From Curtobacterium flaccumfaciens UCD-AKU (GTDB taxonomy: Bacteria > Actinomycetota > Actinomycetes > Actinomycetales > Microbacteriaceae): a stretch of 36,848 bases of DNA. The notes below the pieces were generated by a model that searched no databases, was not told where the DNA came from, and saw nothing but the letters and a program-made list of their open reading frames with translations. A program made the position numbers and the translations under genes. Shown here one piece after another: positions 7,670-16,164 of the stretch. The stretch spans positions 348,281 through 385,128 of the forward strand of contig NZ_KB714631.1 of the NCBI RefSeq assembly GCF_000349565.1, read 5' to 3'. Position 1 is the stretch's first letter; each line of letters opens with the position of its first letter.

Positions 7670-8929
7670 TCAGGCCAGGGCGTCGGTGATCGGTCGGAAC
7701 TTCAGGGCCGTCTCGGCGACCTCGCGCTCGGGCTCCGAGCCGGCGACGATCCCGGCGCCCGCCCAGGCGCGGACGCTGCCGTCGTCGTCGATCCGTGCGC
7801 TGCGCAGCGCGAGCATCCACTCACCGTCGCCCGTCGCGCTCATCCAGCCGACCGGCCCGGCGTAGCGACCGCGGTCGACGCCCTCGAGCTCGGCGACGAG
7901 CCGCACCGCGACGTCGGTCGGGGTGCCCGCGACCGCGGCCGTCGGGTGCAGCGCGTCGGCGACGTCGAGCGAGGTCGTGTCGGGCGGCAGCGTCGCCTGC
8001 ACGTCCGTCGCCAGGTGCCACAGGTTCGGCAGCTGCAGCCGGAACGGTTCGGCGTCGGCGCGCAGGTCCGTGGCGAGCGGTGCGAGGGCCGCGAGCAGGC
8101 TGTCGATCGCGAAGGCGTGCTCCTCGACGTCCTTGGCGCTGCTGGCCAGGGCCTCGGCGGCGGCACGGTCGGAGACCTCGTCGGTGCCCCGTGCGGCGCT
8201 GCCGGCGAGCACCCGCGCGGTCAGCCGCGTGCCGTCGGTGCGGGCGAGGGTCTCCGGCGTGGCACCGACCAGCCCGTCCACTGCGAAGGTCACGCACTGC
8301 GGGTAGGCGGCGGCGAGGTCGAGCAGGACGGCTCGTCGATCGGCCCCCGACGGCAGCGTGCCGACCAGGTCGCGGGCGAGCACCACCTTCTGGGCGCTCC
8401 CGGCCACGATGCGGCGGACGGCCTCGGACACGTTGGCGGCGTAGGTGGCTTCGTCGATCTGCCCGGGACGCAGCTCGACGGAGACGTGCGGTCCGACCCG
8501 GGGGACCGGGACCGAGGTCCGGGTGAAGGCCAGGGGCTCCGCGCCGGCCGTGGTGTCGATGGCCGTCAGCCAGGCCTTGCCCCGACGGCGGCCGAGGACC
8601 ACCCGGGGCACGATGAGCACGCTCTCGTCGGCGGAGTCGTCGGCGAACGCGAACGACCCGAAGGCGACGAGCCCCGAGCCGCGCAGCTGGACGGGGTCGT
8701 CGACGACGGCGGTCGCGACGACACTGCGCCAGAGCGCGGCCGCGTCACGCATCCGGTCGGGGCCGGTGAAGGTGAACCGCAGCGCCTCACCGATGCCGAC
8801 GATGCCGTCGCCGTTCCGGACGAAGGCGAGGGGTCGATCGCGGAGCGTGTGGCGGAGGACGGTGCCCGGGTCGTCGAGGATCCGGGTCGAGACCGTCAGC
8901 GGGGGCGCCGCCGTGGTGGTTCGGGTCAC
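7670..8929 (-). CDS. menF: Isochorismate synthase (MenF type)
   Basis: Converts chorismate to isochorismate, the entry step of the pathway. The 419-residue protein has the chorismate-binding fold in its C-terminal two thirds: [65 protein letters not shown], and the C-terminal [27 protein letters not shown] carries the Lys that activates water in isochorismate synthases. It could in principle serve siderophore or salicylate synthesis, but its place between menD and menG makes menaquinone the likely use. GTG start with TAGCAT 7 bases upstream. Convergent with menD, divergent from menG. Confidence 0.95.
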   Translation of the reverse strand: MTRTTTAAPPLTVSTRILDDPGTVLRHTLRDRPLAFVRNGDGIVGIGEALRFTFTGPDRMRDAAALWRSVVATAVVDDPVQLRGSGLVAFGSFAFADDSADESVLIVPRVVLGRRRGKAWLTAIDTTAGAEPLAFTRTSVPVPRVGPHVSVELRPGQIDEATYAANVSEAVRRIVAGSAQKVVLARDLVGTLPSGADRRAVLLDLAAAYPQCVTFAVDGLVGATPETLARTDGTRLTARVLAGSAARGTDEVSDRAAAEALASSAKDVEEHAFAIDSLLAALAPLATDLRADAEPFRLQLPNLWHLATDVQATLPPDTTSLDVADALHPTAAVAGTPTDVAVRLVAELEGVDRGRYAGPVGWMSATGDGEWMLALRSARIDDDGSVRAWAGAGIVAGSEPEREVAETALKFRPITDALA

Positions 8930-8936
8930 GGCTCCG

Positions 8937-8942
8937 ATGCTA
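8937..8942 (-). promoter_or_regulatory. -10 box for leaderless menF
   Basis: Reverse strand TAGCAT, 7 bases before the menF GTG. It faces the menG promoter within an 86-bp divergent gap. Confidence 0.5.
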
Positions 8943-8980
8943 CGCGCCGATCCCGCACCGCCCGGGTGGCTGCGAGTCCG

Positions 8981-9008
8981 GTGAACGCTCGGTCGGGACC
9001 TCTAGGAT
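8981..9008 (+). promoter_or_regulatory. menG promoter
   Basis: The -10 box TAGGAT (9003-9008) is 7 bases from the GTG at 9016; a -35-like GTGAAC (8981-8986) is 16 bases upstream of it. The expected start site coincides with the start codon, so menG is probably leaderless. Confidence 0.5.
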
Positions 9009-9015
9009 TGACCAC

Positions 9016-9807
9016 GTGAGCAGAGCGGACCTGAACAAGCGCCCGGACGAGGTGGCGGCGATGTTCGACGACGTCGCGGCCAAGTACGACCTCACGAACG
9101 ACATCCTGTCGGCGGGCAACGCCCCGCTGTGGCGTGTCGCCACCGTCCGCGCGGTCGACCCCCAGCCCGGCGAGAAGGTCCTCGACATCGCCGCGGGCAC
9201 GGGCACCAGCGCGGCGGCCTTCGCCAAGAAGGGCGCCGAGGTCACCGCGCTCGACCTGTCCGCGGGCATGATCGCCGTCGGCCGTGAGCGTCACCCCGAG
9301 ATCACCTTCGTCGAGGGCGACGCCGAGCAGCTGCCCTTCGACGACGACACGTTCGACGCCGTCACGATCTCGTTCGGACTGCGCAACGTCAACGACCCGA
9401 AGCAGGCGCTCGCCGAGATGCTCCGCGTCCTGAAGCCCGGTGGCCGCGTCGTCATCTGTGAGTTCTCGACGCCGCCGCGTGCGCTGCTGCGCTTCGGCTA
9501 CGGCACCTACCTGAAGCGCGTGCTCCCGGGCATCGCGCGGCTCTCGAGCAGCAACCCGGCTGCCTACCGGTACCTCGCCGAGTCCATCGACGCGTGGCCC
9601 GACCAGCAGGTGCTGACCCAGTGGCTCCGCGGTGTCGGCTTCTCGGTGGTCGCCTACCGCAACCTGACGGCCGGTATCGTCGCACTGCACCGTGGCCGCA
9701 AGCCCGTCGCCGACACGGTGCGCGAGTCCGCGGCACGGCGTGCGAAGGCCCGCCGTGACCACCAGAACACCGGCGAGCAGCCGCGCGTCGACCCGGCCGC
9801 CGACTGA
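9016..9807 (+). CDS. menG: Demethylmenaquinone methyltransferase (MenG/UbiE)
   Basis: Methylates demethylmenaquinone with S-adenosylmethionine, the last step of menaquinone synthesis. The 263-residue class I methyltransferase has [16 protein letters not shown] (motif I), [26 protein letters not shown] and the UbiE/COQ5 signature [15 protein letters not shown] with [14 protein letters not shown]-terminal [19 protein letters not shown] also matches the family. The final 25 residues are a basic and polar tail without clear homology. GTG start at leaderless spacing from TAGGAT. The polyprenyl synthase gene follows after 31 bases and is probably cotranscribed. Confidence 0.95.
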   Translation: MSRADLNKRPDEVAAMFDDVAAKYDLTNDILSAGNAPLWRVATVRAVDPQPGEKVLDIAAGTGTSAAAFAKKGAEVTALDLSAGMIAVGRERHPEITFVEGDAEQLPFDDDTFDAVTISFGLRNVNDPKQALAEMLRVLKPGGRVVICEFSTPPRALLRFGYGTYLKRVLPGIARLSSSNPAAYRYLAESIDAWPDQQVLTQWLRGVGFSVVAYRNLTAGIVALHRGRKPVADTVRESAARRAKARRDHQNTGEQPRVDPAAD

Positions 9808-9838
9808 CCGGTCACCACCCCCGAAGACGGAGCAGCAC

Positions 9839-10915
9839 TTGAATCCGAGCGTCCCGGTCGCACGTCGCGCGCCGAGCCTGCGCGCGTCGCTGGGCATCGG
9901 CGAGCGGTTGTTCGCCACGCCCGCCGACCGTCGCTTCATCTCCGCGGTCGACGACGGGCTCGAGCTCGTCGAGCAGGGGCTCGAGGACGCCATGCGCTCC
10001 ACCGACACCCTCGCCGACACCACCAGCCGGTACCTGCTCTCCGCCGGGGGCAAGCGCATCCGTCCGACGCTGACGCTCCTCATCGCGCAGCTCGGCGACG
10101 GCGTGACCGACGCCGTGGTCAAGGCCGCGGTGAGCATCGAGACCACCCACTTGGCGTCGCTCTACCACGACGACGTCATGGACGAGGCGCCGGTGCGCCG
10201 CGGGGTCCCCGCCGCGCAGATCACCTACGGCAACAACGTGGCGATCCTGACCGGCGACCTGCTCTTCGCCCGCGCCAGCCTGATCACCGCGGACCTCGGC
10301 ACCGAGGGCATCCGGATGCAGGCCGAGACGTTCCAGCGCCTCTGCATGGGCCAGCTGCACGAGACCACCGGTCCGCAGTCGCACGACGACCCGCTGGAGC
10401 ACTACATCCAGGTGCTCAGCGACAAGACCGGTTCGCTCATCGCCACCGCCGCCCGCGCCGGTGTGATGTTCTCCGGTGCCGACCGGGCCTACCTCGACGC
10501 CGTCGGCACGTTCGGCGAGAAGGTCGGTGTGGCCTTCCAGCTCGTCGACGACGTCATCGACCTCGCCCCCGCGACGGACAAGACCGGCAAGATCGCCGGC
10601 AACGACCTGCGCGCAGGCGTCGACACCCTGCCGATGCTGCAACTGCGGCGGATGGCCGTGACGGACCCCTCGGCACAGCACCTGGTCGAGCGCATCGAGC
10701 GCGACGTCAACGGCGCCCCCGACGACGTGGTCGACTCCGCTCCGTACCAGTCGGCCGTCTCCGCCCTCCGTGAGCACGAGGCCACCGCAGCGACCCGTGC
10801 GGTCGCCGTCGCCTGGGCCCGCGAAGCCGTCGACGCCCTCGCTCCGCTGCCCGACGGCATCGTGAAACGGGCGCTCACCCGCTTCGCGGACTCCGTCGTC
10901 GACCGAAGCCGCTGA
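9839..10915 (+). CDS. Polyprenyl diphosphate synthase (menaquinone side chain)
   Basis: Condenses isopentenyl diphosphate units to make the isoprenoid chain used by MenA. The 358 residues contain LLSAGGKRIRPTL, the first Asp-rich motif DDVMD (111-115) and the second DDVID (237-241). Residues 4 and 5 before the first motif are Ser and Ala, small side chains that leave the pocket open and favour long products; this fits a C40-C50 synthase rather than an FPP synthase. The TTG at 9839 was chosen: a GACGGAG ribosome site lies 7 bases upstream, whereas upstream in-frame starts lie inside menG. A hairpin follows at 10921. Confidence 0.92.
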   Translation: MNPSVPVARRAPSLRASLGIGERLFATPADRRFISAVDDGLELVEQGLEDAMRSTDTLADTTSRYLLSAGGKRIRPTLTLLIAQLGDGVTDAVVKAAVSIETTHLASLYHDDVMDEAPVRRGVPAAQITYGNNVAILTGDLLFARASLITADLGTEGIRMQAETFQRLCMGQLHETTGPQSHDDPLEHYIQVLSDKTGSLIATAARAGVMFSGADRAYLDAVGTFGEKVGVAFQLVDDVIDLAPATDKTGKIAGNDLRAGVDTLPMLQLRRMAVTDPSAQHLVERIERDVNGAPDDVVDSAPYQSAVSALREHEATAATRAVAVAWAREAVDALAPLPDGIVKRALTRFADSVVDRSR

Positions 10916-10920
10916 ACACC

Positions 10921-10960
10921 CCTCCCGACACGGCACGCCCACCGCGGCACGGTCGGGAGG
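10921..10960. terminator. Hairpin after the polyprenyl synthase gene
   Basis: Arms 10921-10929 and 10952-10960 (CCTCCCGAC / GTCGGGAGG) pair perfectly around a 22-base loop that itself contains short GC pairings. It could attenuate transcription before fprA. No T-tract. Confidence 0.4.
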
Positions 10961-11001
10961 CACCCCCGGGAACCCCCACCCGAACGAACTGGAGACGATC
11001 A

Positions 11002-12375
11002 GTGCCCACCCTCCGACTCGCCATCGTCGGCGCCGGCCCGGCCGGCATCTACGCCGCGGACATCCTGCTGCGCGAGGCCCGCGGTTACGACGTGTCGATC
11101 GACCTGTTCGAGCAGCTCCCGGCGCCCTACGGCCTGGTCCGGTACGGCGTCGCCCCCGACCACCCGCGGATCAAGGGCATCATCAACGCCCTGCGCGACG
11201 TCCTCGACCGCGGGGTCGTCCGGCTGTTCGGCAACGTCCGCTACGGCGAGGACATCACCCTCGACGACCTCAAGAAGCACTACAACGCCGTCGTCTTCTC
11301 GACGGGTGCGATCAAGGACGCCGACCTCGACATCCCCGGCGTCGACCTCGACGGCTCGTACGGTGCAGCCGAGTTCGTGAGCTGGTTCGACGGCCACCCC
11401 GACGTCCCGCGCACCTGGCCGCTCGAGGCCGAGAGCGTCGCGGTCATCGGCGTCGGCAACGTGGCCCTCGACGTGTCGCGCATCCTGGCGAAGCACGCCG
11501 ACGACCTGCTGCCGACCGAGATCCCCGCGAACGTGTACCAGGGACTCAAGGCCTCGCCGGTCACGGACGTGCACGTCTTCGGCCGCCGTGGCCCGGCGCA
11601 GGTGAAGTTCACACCCCTCGAGCTCCGTGAGCTCGGCGAGGTCCGCGACGTCGACATGGTCGTCTACGACGAGGACTTCGACCACGACGAGGCATCGAAG
11701 ACCGCGATCGCGACGAACAAGCAGGTCATGGTCATCAACCGTGTCCTCGAGCAGTGGCGCACGCGCGAGGTCGGCCAGGCCAGCCGTCGGCTCCACCTGC
11801 ACTTCTACGCGAAGCCGATCGAGTTCGTCGGCGACGAGCAGGGCAAGCTGACCGCCATCCGTTACGAGCGCACCCGTCCGAACGGCGAGGGCGGCGTCGA
11901 GGGCACCGGCGAGATCCGCGAGATCCCGATCCAGGCCGCCTACCGCGCCGTCGGGTACTTCGGTTCCCCGCTGCCCGGTGTCCCGTTCGACGAGCGGCAC
12001 GGCGTCATCCCGAACCACGAGGGCCAGGTCCTCGACGACGACAACCAGCAGATCCCCGGTGTGTACGCCACCGGCTGGATCAAGCGTGGTCCGGTCGGGC
12101 TCATCGGGCACACCAAGTCCGACGCCATGGAGACCGTGCAGCACATCGTCAACGACCAGGCGAGCTGGTGGACGCCGGAGGACCCCTCGGACGAGGCGAT
12201 CCCGGCCCTGCTCCGCGAGCGCGGTGTCGAGTACACCGACCTCGAGGGCTGGCACCACCTCGACACCCACGAGCAGGCCCTCGGGTCGATCGACGGCCGC
12301 GAGCGCATCAAGGTCGTGCCGCGCGACGAGATGATCGACGTCTCGCTCGGCCGCGTCGACGCACCGACGAGCTGA
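11002..12375 (+). CDS. fprA: Ferredoxin-NADP+ reductase, adrenodoxin reductase type (FprA)
   Basis: FAD enzyme moving electrons between NADP(H) and ferredoxin or flavodoxin. The 457-residue protein has the FAD loop AIVGAGPAGIYAADIL at the N-terminus, the diagnostic LPAPYGLVRYGVAPDHP, VVFSTGA, the NADP loop VAVIGVGNVALDVSRIL, FGRRGPAQVKFT, and the C-terminal GWIKRGPVGLIGHTKSDA. This is the mitochondrial-adrenodoxin-reductase-like family, as in mycobacterial FprA. GTG start with GGAGA 6 bases upstream. The next gene starts 5 bases after its stop. Its partner ferredoxin is not in the window. Confidence 0.95.
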   Translation: MPTLRLAIVGAGPAGIYAADILLREARGYDVSIDLFEQLPAPYGLVRYGVAPDHPRIKGIINALRDVLDRGVVRLFGNVRYGEDITLDDLKKHYNAVVFSTGAIKDADLDIPGVDLDGSYGAAEFVSWFDGHPDVPRTWPLEAESVAVIGVGNVALDVSRILAKHADDLLPTEIPANVYQGLKASPVTDVHVFGRRGPAQVKFTPLELRELGEVRDVDMVVYDEDFDHDEASKTAIATNKQVMVINRVLEQWRTREVGQASRRLHLHFYAKPIEFVGDEQGKLTAIRYERTRPNGEGGVEGTGEIREIPIQAAYRAVGYFGSPLPGVPFDERHGVIPNHEGQVLDDDNQQIPGVYATGWIKRGPVGLIGHTKSDAMETVQHIVNDQASWWTPEDPSDEAIPALLRERGVEYTDLEGWHHLDTHEQALGSIDGRERIKVVPRDEMIDVSLGRVDAPTS

Positions 12376-12380
12376 CTGCC

Positions 12381-13496
12381 GTGACCGACACGCGCCCCGT
12401 CCCGCCCACCGCGGTGCGGGGCGCGTCTGCGTCGGGGGTCCGGTTGCAGGGCGTCGACGTGGCGCGCGCGATCGCGCTGCTCGGCATGGTGGCCGCCCAC
12501 GTCGGCGCCATCGCGGAGCAGCTCGAGTGGACCGACCCGGCGACCTGGACCGCCGTCGCCCACGGCCGCCCGTCGACCCTGTTCGCAGTCCTGGCCGGTG
12601 TCTCGATCGGCTTGACGAGCGGCCGCACGGACCCGCCCGGCCCGCCGACGATCGGACGGATCCGCGCCCGGCTCGCGATCCGTGCGGTGGTGGTGGTCGT
12701 CATGGGCTTCGCGCTGATGGCGCTCGACACCCCGGTCTACGTGATCCTGCCGACGTACGGGGTGCTGTTCCTGCTCGTGGTCCCGGTGCTCCGCCTCCGG
12801 CCGGCGGCGCTGCTCGGCATCGCCGCCGTCTGCGCGCTGCTGTCGCCCGTCGCCGCGCTGGCGATCGCCCCCGCCTACGCGGATGCGGGCATGGTCGGTG
12901 TCCAGCTCGGCCTGGTCTACCCCGTGGTCACCTTCCTGGCGTACGTCCTGGTGGGGCTCGCGGTCGCCCGGGTCGGCCTGGAGGACCGTGGCCGGCAGGT
13001 CGCGCTCCTCGTGTCCGGCGCACTGGTCGCCGCCACCGCGTACGTCGCGGGCTCGTTCCTCGCCCCGCTGCCGGACGACGCGGCCCTGGCGTTCCCCGGC
13101 GTGCCGTACGCGGGCGAGGGCTCGACCCCCGGCCAGGCGCTCGCCCAGCTGTTCCTGTCTCCGCGTGACCACTCGTCGTCGGTCGTCGACGTGCTCGGGA
13201 CGGCCGGCGTCGCGGTCGCGCTCATCGCGCTCTGCGTCCTCGTGTTCGACGGCCGCGGGCGGGTCGCCGAGCGGATCGCGTTCCCGCTCGCCGCTGTCGG
13301 GTCGATGCCCCTGACGGTGTACTCGGGGCACCTCGTGGTCCTCGCGACGCTGCCGACGTACCCCGAGTCGGCCGAGGCCTGGGGCTGGTTCGCCCTCGGC
13401 TCGGTGGTCTTCGCGATGCTGTGGCGGCGGTTCCTCGGCCGCGGCCCGCTCGAGCGGGTGGTGGGAGCCCTGGCGTCCCTCGTCCCGCTGCGCTGA
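12381..13496 (+). CDS. DUF418 / HGSNAT-like multi-pass membrane protein
   Basis: A 371-residue protein with about nine to ten hydrophobic segments. The first helix carries VDVARAIALLGMVAAHVG, the signature of the YeiB / heparan-alpha-glucosaminide N-acetyltransferase catalytic-domain family, whose His (here AAHVG) is the acetyl-transfer residue in the animal enzyme. The C-terminal part AVGSMPLTVYSGHLVVLA matches the DUF418 region. Bacterial members are thought to acylate exported sugars or lipids but few are characterised. The GTG start lies 5 bases after fprA, suggesting cotranscription. It is convergent with cardiolipin synthase across a repeat-rich gap. Confidence 0.85.
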   Translation: MTDTRPVPPTAVRGASASGVRLQGVDVARAIALLGMVAAHVGAIAEQLEWTDPATWTAVAHGRPSTLFAVLAGVSIGLTSGRTDPPGPPTIGRIRARLAIRAVVVVVMGFALMALDTPVYVILPTYGVLFLLVVPVLRLRPAALLGIAAVCALLSPVAALAIAPAYADAGMVGVQLGLVYPVVTFLAYVLVGLAVARVGLEDRGRQVALLVSGALVAATAYVAGSFLAPLPDDAALAFPGVPYAGEGSTPGQALAQLFLSPRDHSSSVVDVLGTAGVAVALIALCVLVFDGRGRVAERIAFPLAAVGSMPLTVYSGHLVVLATLPTYPESAEAWGWFALGSVVFAMLWRRFLGRGPLERVVGALASLVPLR

Positions 13497-13535
13497 GCGC
13501 ACCTGGCGGACCCGCGCCGGCCACGGAACGCTTAC

Positions 13536-13870
13536 CGCACCGTGCAGGGTTGTCCGTTCGCCGCGGGCTTGCTCGCAGGGTGCCCCGCTGTCGCGACGCA
13601 CGGTGCGGCCAAGGTCGCACCGTGTGGAGGACGACGCACGGTGCGCGACGGAGGCGACCCGCGCCTCCCCTTCGCACCGTGCGTGGTTGGTTGTGCGACG
13701 CGTGGTGCACGGCATCCTGAACCGGCCCCGAACGCCACGCACGGTGCAGGGTTGTCCGTTCGCCGCGGGCTTGCTCGCCGGGTGCCCCGCTGTCGCGACG
13801 CACGGTGCGGCCAAGGTCGCACCGGGTGGAGGACGACGCACGGTGCGACGGTGCGCGCCGCCACGGTGCG
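13536..13870. repeat. Duplicated 110-bp cassette with CGCACNGTGCG palindromes
   Basis: No gene is supported in 13497-13895. Bases 13536-13645 and 13738-13847 are the same 110-bp sequence with three mismatches, 202 bases apart. The palindrome CGCACNGTGCG occurs exactly at 13597, 13635, 13673, 13799 and 13837, with degenerate copies at 13536, 13616, 13738 and 13818. Spacings are 38 bases (13597/13635/13673 and 13799/13837) with degenerate copies at the 19-base midpoint. Another hairpin, GGAGGCG-ACCCG-CGCCTCC, spans 13650-13668. Two membrane-related genes converge here, so the repeats may also serve as bidirectional terminators. Confidence 0.9.
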
Positions 13871-13895
13871 CGCTGCGACGCTGCGACAGCGTCGG

Positions 13896-15356
13896 CTACT
13901 GCAGCGCCGCCGTGAGCCGCGCGACGTTGTCGAGCACCTTGGAACGGCGCGGACGGTCGACCCACTCGTCGAGCGTGAGTTCGAAGCTGTGCTCCTTGTA
14001 CGCTTCCTGCACCTCGCGCAGGGCGTCGACGAAGCGGTGACCGCGCACCATCACGGAGACCTCGAGGTTCAGGCTGAACGAGCGCATGTCCATGTTGCTC
14101 GAGCCGATCACCGACACCTCGTCGTCGATCGTGAAGTGCTTGGCGTGCAGGATCGTCGGCGCGCGGTAGAGCCAGATCTTCACGCCGGCCCGCAGGAGTC
14201 CCTCGTAGTAGGAGCGCTGCGCGTGCCAGGTCATCGTGTGGTCGCCCATCTCGCCGACGAACAGTTCGACCTCGACCCCACGCTGCGCCGTCGTGGTGAT
14301 GGCGTAGAGCATCGAGTCGTCGGGCACGAAGTACGGCGAGGTGATCGACACCTTCTGCTGTGCGGAGTAGAGCAGCGCGTTGAACAGGCGCAGGTTGTTC
14401 TCGCCGTCGAACCCCGGTCCGGACGGCACCACCTGGCAGTCGAGCGCGTCGCCGCGGTCGGCCCGCTGGACGGGGTCGCTCTCACGCAGCAGCAGCTCGT
14501 CGGTCTCGCTGTACCAGTCGGTGACGAACAGGGCGTTGAGCCCGGCGACGACCGGCCCCTCGAACCGGGCGAACAGGTCCTTGTAGACCATGCCCTTCTC
14601 GACGTGGGACCTGATGTCGTAGGAGGCGTCGATCAGGTTCTGCGAGCCGGTGAACGCGACCGAGCCGTCGAGCACCATGATCTTCCGGTGGTTGCGGAGG
14701 TCGGGACGCTGGAACTTGCCCTGCAGCGGCAGGAGCGGGAGCATCAGGTGCCACTCGATGCCCGCCTGGTCCATGAACGCCAGGGTGTCCTTGTACCCCG
14801 GGTACCCGCGGCTGGCCCAGTGGTCGAGCAGGAACCGCACGGTCACACCGCGGGACTGCGCCCGCGCGAGCGCCTCGAAGAAGGGCCGGGTGGTGTCGTC
14901 GAGCGTCGCGATGTAGAACTCGACGTGGACGAAGCGGCGGGACTGGTCGATCGCCCGGGTCATCTCGGCGATGGACTCCTCGGAGTCGGGGTAGAGCTCC
15001 GCCGAGTTGCCCCCGACCAACGGCATCGCTCCGAGCTCGCGGTTCAGCCGTGTGACGCTCTCCAGCCACGCCGGCCACGGGTGGTCACGGCGGACCCGCT
15101 CGATGCCCTCGGTCTGCTCGAGGATGTACGCGTTGATCTCGGTCTGCTTCTCGCGTCGGGCGCGCGGGAGCTTCGTCGACCCGATGACCAGGAAGACGAT
15201 GAAGCCGATGTAGGGGATGAGGAAGATCGCGAGCAGCCACGCCGTCGCGGTCTGCGGCTTCCGGTTGATCGGGACGTAGATGATCGAGAAGACGCGGATC
15301 GCCAGGTCCAGCAGGACGAGCAGGACGGTGATGACGACGGTGAGCCAGTGCTCCAC
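13896..15356 (-). CDS. cls: Cardiolipin synthase (phospholipase D family)
   Basis: Makes cardiolipin from phosphatidylglycerol at the membrane. The 486 residues begin with two membrane helices (about 5-27 and 38-59, PLDc_N domain), then two PLD domains. The first HKD motif is H223-R-K225-IMVL-D230, followed by GSVAFTGSQN; the second is H404-A-K406-HFTI-D410, followed by VIGSSNMD. TSPYFVPDDSML and the length are typical of bacterial Cls. GTG start without an obvious ribosome site. It lies 39 bases downstream of yajQ on the same strand and could be cotranscribed with it. Confidence 0.94.
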   Translation of the reverse strand: MEHWLTVVITVLLVLLDLAIRVFSIIYVPINRKPQTATAWLLAIFLIPYIGFIVFLVIGSTKLPRARREKQTEINAYILEQTEGIERVRRDHPWPAWLESVTRLNRELGAMPLVGGNSAELYPDSEESIAEMTRAIDQSRRFVHVEFYIATLDDTTRPFFEALARAQSRGVTVRFLLDHWASRGYPGYKDTLAFMDQAGIEWHLMLPLLPLQGKFQRPDLRNHRKIMVLDGSVAFTGSQNLIDASYDIRSHVEKGMVYKDLFARFEGPVVAGLNALFVTDWYSETDELLLRESDPVQRADRGDALDCQVVPSGPGFDGENNLRLFNALLYSAQQKVSITSPYFVPDDSMLYAITTTAQRGVEVELFVGEMGDHTMTWHAQRSYYEGLLRAGVKIWLYRAPTILHAKHFTIDDEVSVIGSSNMDMRSFSLNLEVSVMVRGHRFVDALREVQEAYKEHSFELTLDEWVDRPRRSKVLDNVARLTAALQ

Positions 15357-15395
15357 GGGGTGCCGGTGTCGGGTGTCGTTCGCAGGGGCCGCGGG

Positions 15396-15884
15396 TCAGC
15401 GGAAGTTGATGAACTGCAACGGGACGTCGAACTCTTCACCCTTGAGGAGCTGGATCGTGTTCTGCAGGTCGTCACGGCTCTTCGACGAGACGCGGAGCTC
15501 GTCACCCTGGATCTGGCTCTTCACGGTCTTCGGGGCGTTGGCACGCAGGAACGCACCGATCTTCTTCGCCACGTCCTGCTCAATGCCGTTCTTGAACTTG
15601 ACCTCGATGCGGTACTCCTTGCCCGAGGGGTACGGGTCGCCGGCGTCCAGGCTCTTCAGGCTGATGTTGCGCTTGATCGCCTTGCTCTGCAGCACGTCGA
15701 GGACCGCCTTGGCGCGCTCTTCCGAGTTCGCCTTGATCAGGACGTCCTCACCGCTGAACGCGACCGAGGCGTCGGCACCCTTGAAGTCGTACCGCTGCTC
15801 GATCTCCTTGGCCGCCTGGTTGAGGGCGTTCTCCGCCTCCATCTTGTCGACCTTGCTGACCACGTCGAAGGAACTGTCTGCCAT
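15396..15884 (-). CDS. yajQ: YajQ family nucleotide-binding protein
   Basis: The 162-residue protein matches the YajQ/DUF520 family across its length: MADSSFDVVSKVDKMEAENA, NQAAKEIEQRYDFKG, SLKSLDAGDPYPSGKEYR, the GIEQDVAKKI segment and the C-terminal DVPLQFINFR. The fold is two ferredoxin-like domains. Some members bind cyclic-di-GMP (as in Xanthomonas) and others bind nucleotides or tRNA; which applies here cannot be read from sequence. The ATG at 15884 is the conserved start; a TAGGCT box lies 7 bases upstream, so the mRNA is probably leaderless. Divergent from tRNA-Tyr. Confidence 0.94.
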   Translation of the reverse strand: MADSSFDVVSKVDKMEAENALNQAAKEIEQRYDFKGADASVAFSGEDVLIKANSEERAKAVLDVLQSKAIKRNISLKSLDAGDPYPSGKEYRIEVKFKNGIEQDVAKKIGAFLRANAPKTVKSQIQGDELRVSSKSRDDLQNTIQLLKGEEFDVPLQFINFR

Positions 15885-15891
15885 GCGGAAC

Positions 15892-15897
15892 AGCCTA
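15892..15897 (-). promoter_or_regulatory. -10 box for leaderless yajQ
   Basis: Reverse strand TAGGCT, 7 bases before the yajQ ATG. Confidence 0.5.
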
Positions 15898-15928
15898 ACG
15901 GCGGACAGGAGGCCCGGTTCCGGTCGCG

Positions 15929-15969
15929 CGGATCGGCTGACGGTGGTCACGACCACCGTCAGCGATCCG
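15929..15969. promoter_or_regulatory. 18-bp stem hairpin between yajQ and tRNA-Tyr
   Basis: Arms 15936-15947 and 15952-15963 pair perfectly (12 bp) around CACG, and CGGATC/GATCCG (15929-15934, 15964-15969) extend the stem after a single G bulge at 15935. It ends one base before the putative tRNA-Tyr -10 box and covers its -35 position, so it may be an operator or a terminator for transcription entering from the left. No known family matches by eye. Confidence 0.6.
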
Positions 15970-15970
15970 C

Positions 15971-15976
15971 TATGCT
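15971..15976 (+). promoter_or_regulatory. -10 box of tRNA-Tyr
   Basis: TATGCT, about 45 bases before the mature tRNA. The -35 region falls in the loop and right arm of the hairpin 15929-15969 and has no consensus match. Confidence 0.45.
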
Positions 15977-16021
15977 TTTGTGCGCGCCTTCGGTTGGTGA
16001 TCACACCGGCTGGGTGCGCAT

Positions 16022-16106
16022 GGCAAGTTACCCAAGCGGCCAAAGGGATCTGACTGTAAATCAGCCGGCGTAGCCTTCGGGGGTTCGAATCCCTCACTTG
16101 CCACCA
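16022..16106 (+). tRNA. tRNA-Tyr (GTA)
   Basis: The acceptor stem GGCAAGT (16022-16028) pairs with ACTTGCC (16096-16102); discriminator A and an encoded CCA end follow. The anticodon GTA is at 16056-16058 in CTGACTGTAAATCAG. The long variable arm (CCGGCGTAGCCTTCGGG region) is expected for bacterial tRNA-Tyr. T loop is GTTCGAATC. Confidence 0.97.
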
Positions 16107-16110
16107 TCTG

Positions 16111-16141
16111 ATCGGCCCCGTCCGCTGCGGACGGGGCCGAT
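16111..16141 (+). terminator. Rho-independent terminator after tRNA-Tyr
   Basis: A perfect 14-bp GC-rich stem (16111-16124 with 16128-16141), 3-base loop CTG, followed by GGTGTTT. It starts 4 bases after the tRNA CCA. Confidence 0.85.
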
Positions 16142-16164
16142 GGTGTTTCCGGGAGGATGGGTGC

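Noticed and set aside
7622..9019. 465-codon + strand frame opposite menF
   Set aside because: MenF on the reverse strand has all family motifs; this frame has none.
13536..13870. CRISPR array
   Set aside because: Only two long copies, and the short palindromes have no constant-length unique spacers; no cas genes in the window.
13542..16073. 843-codon + strand frame through repeats, cls and yajQ
   Set aside because: It runs antisense to two clear genes and through the non-coding palindrome cassettes.
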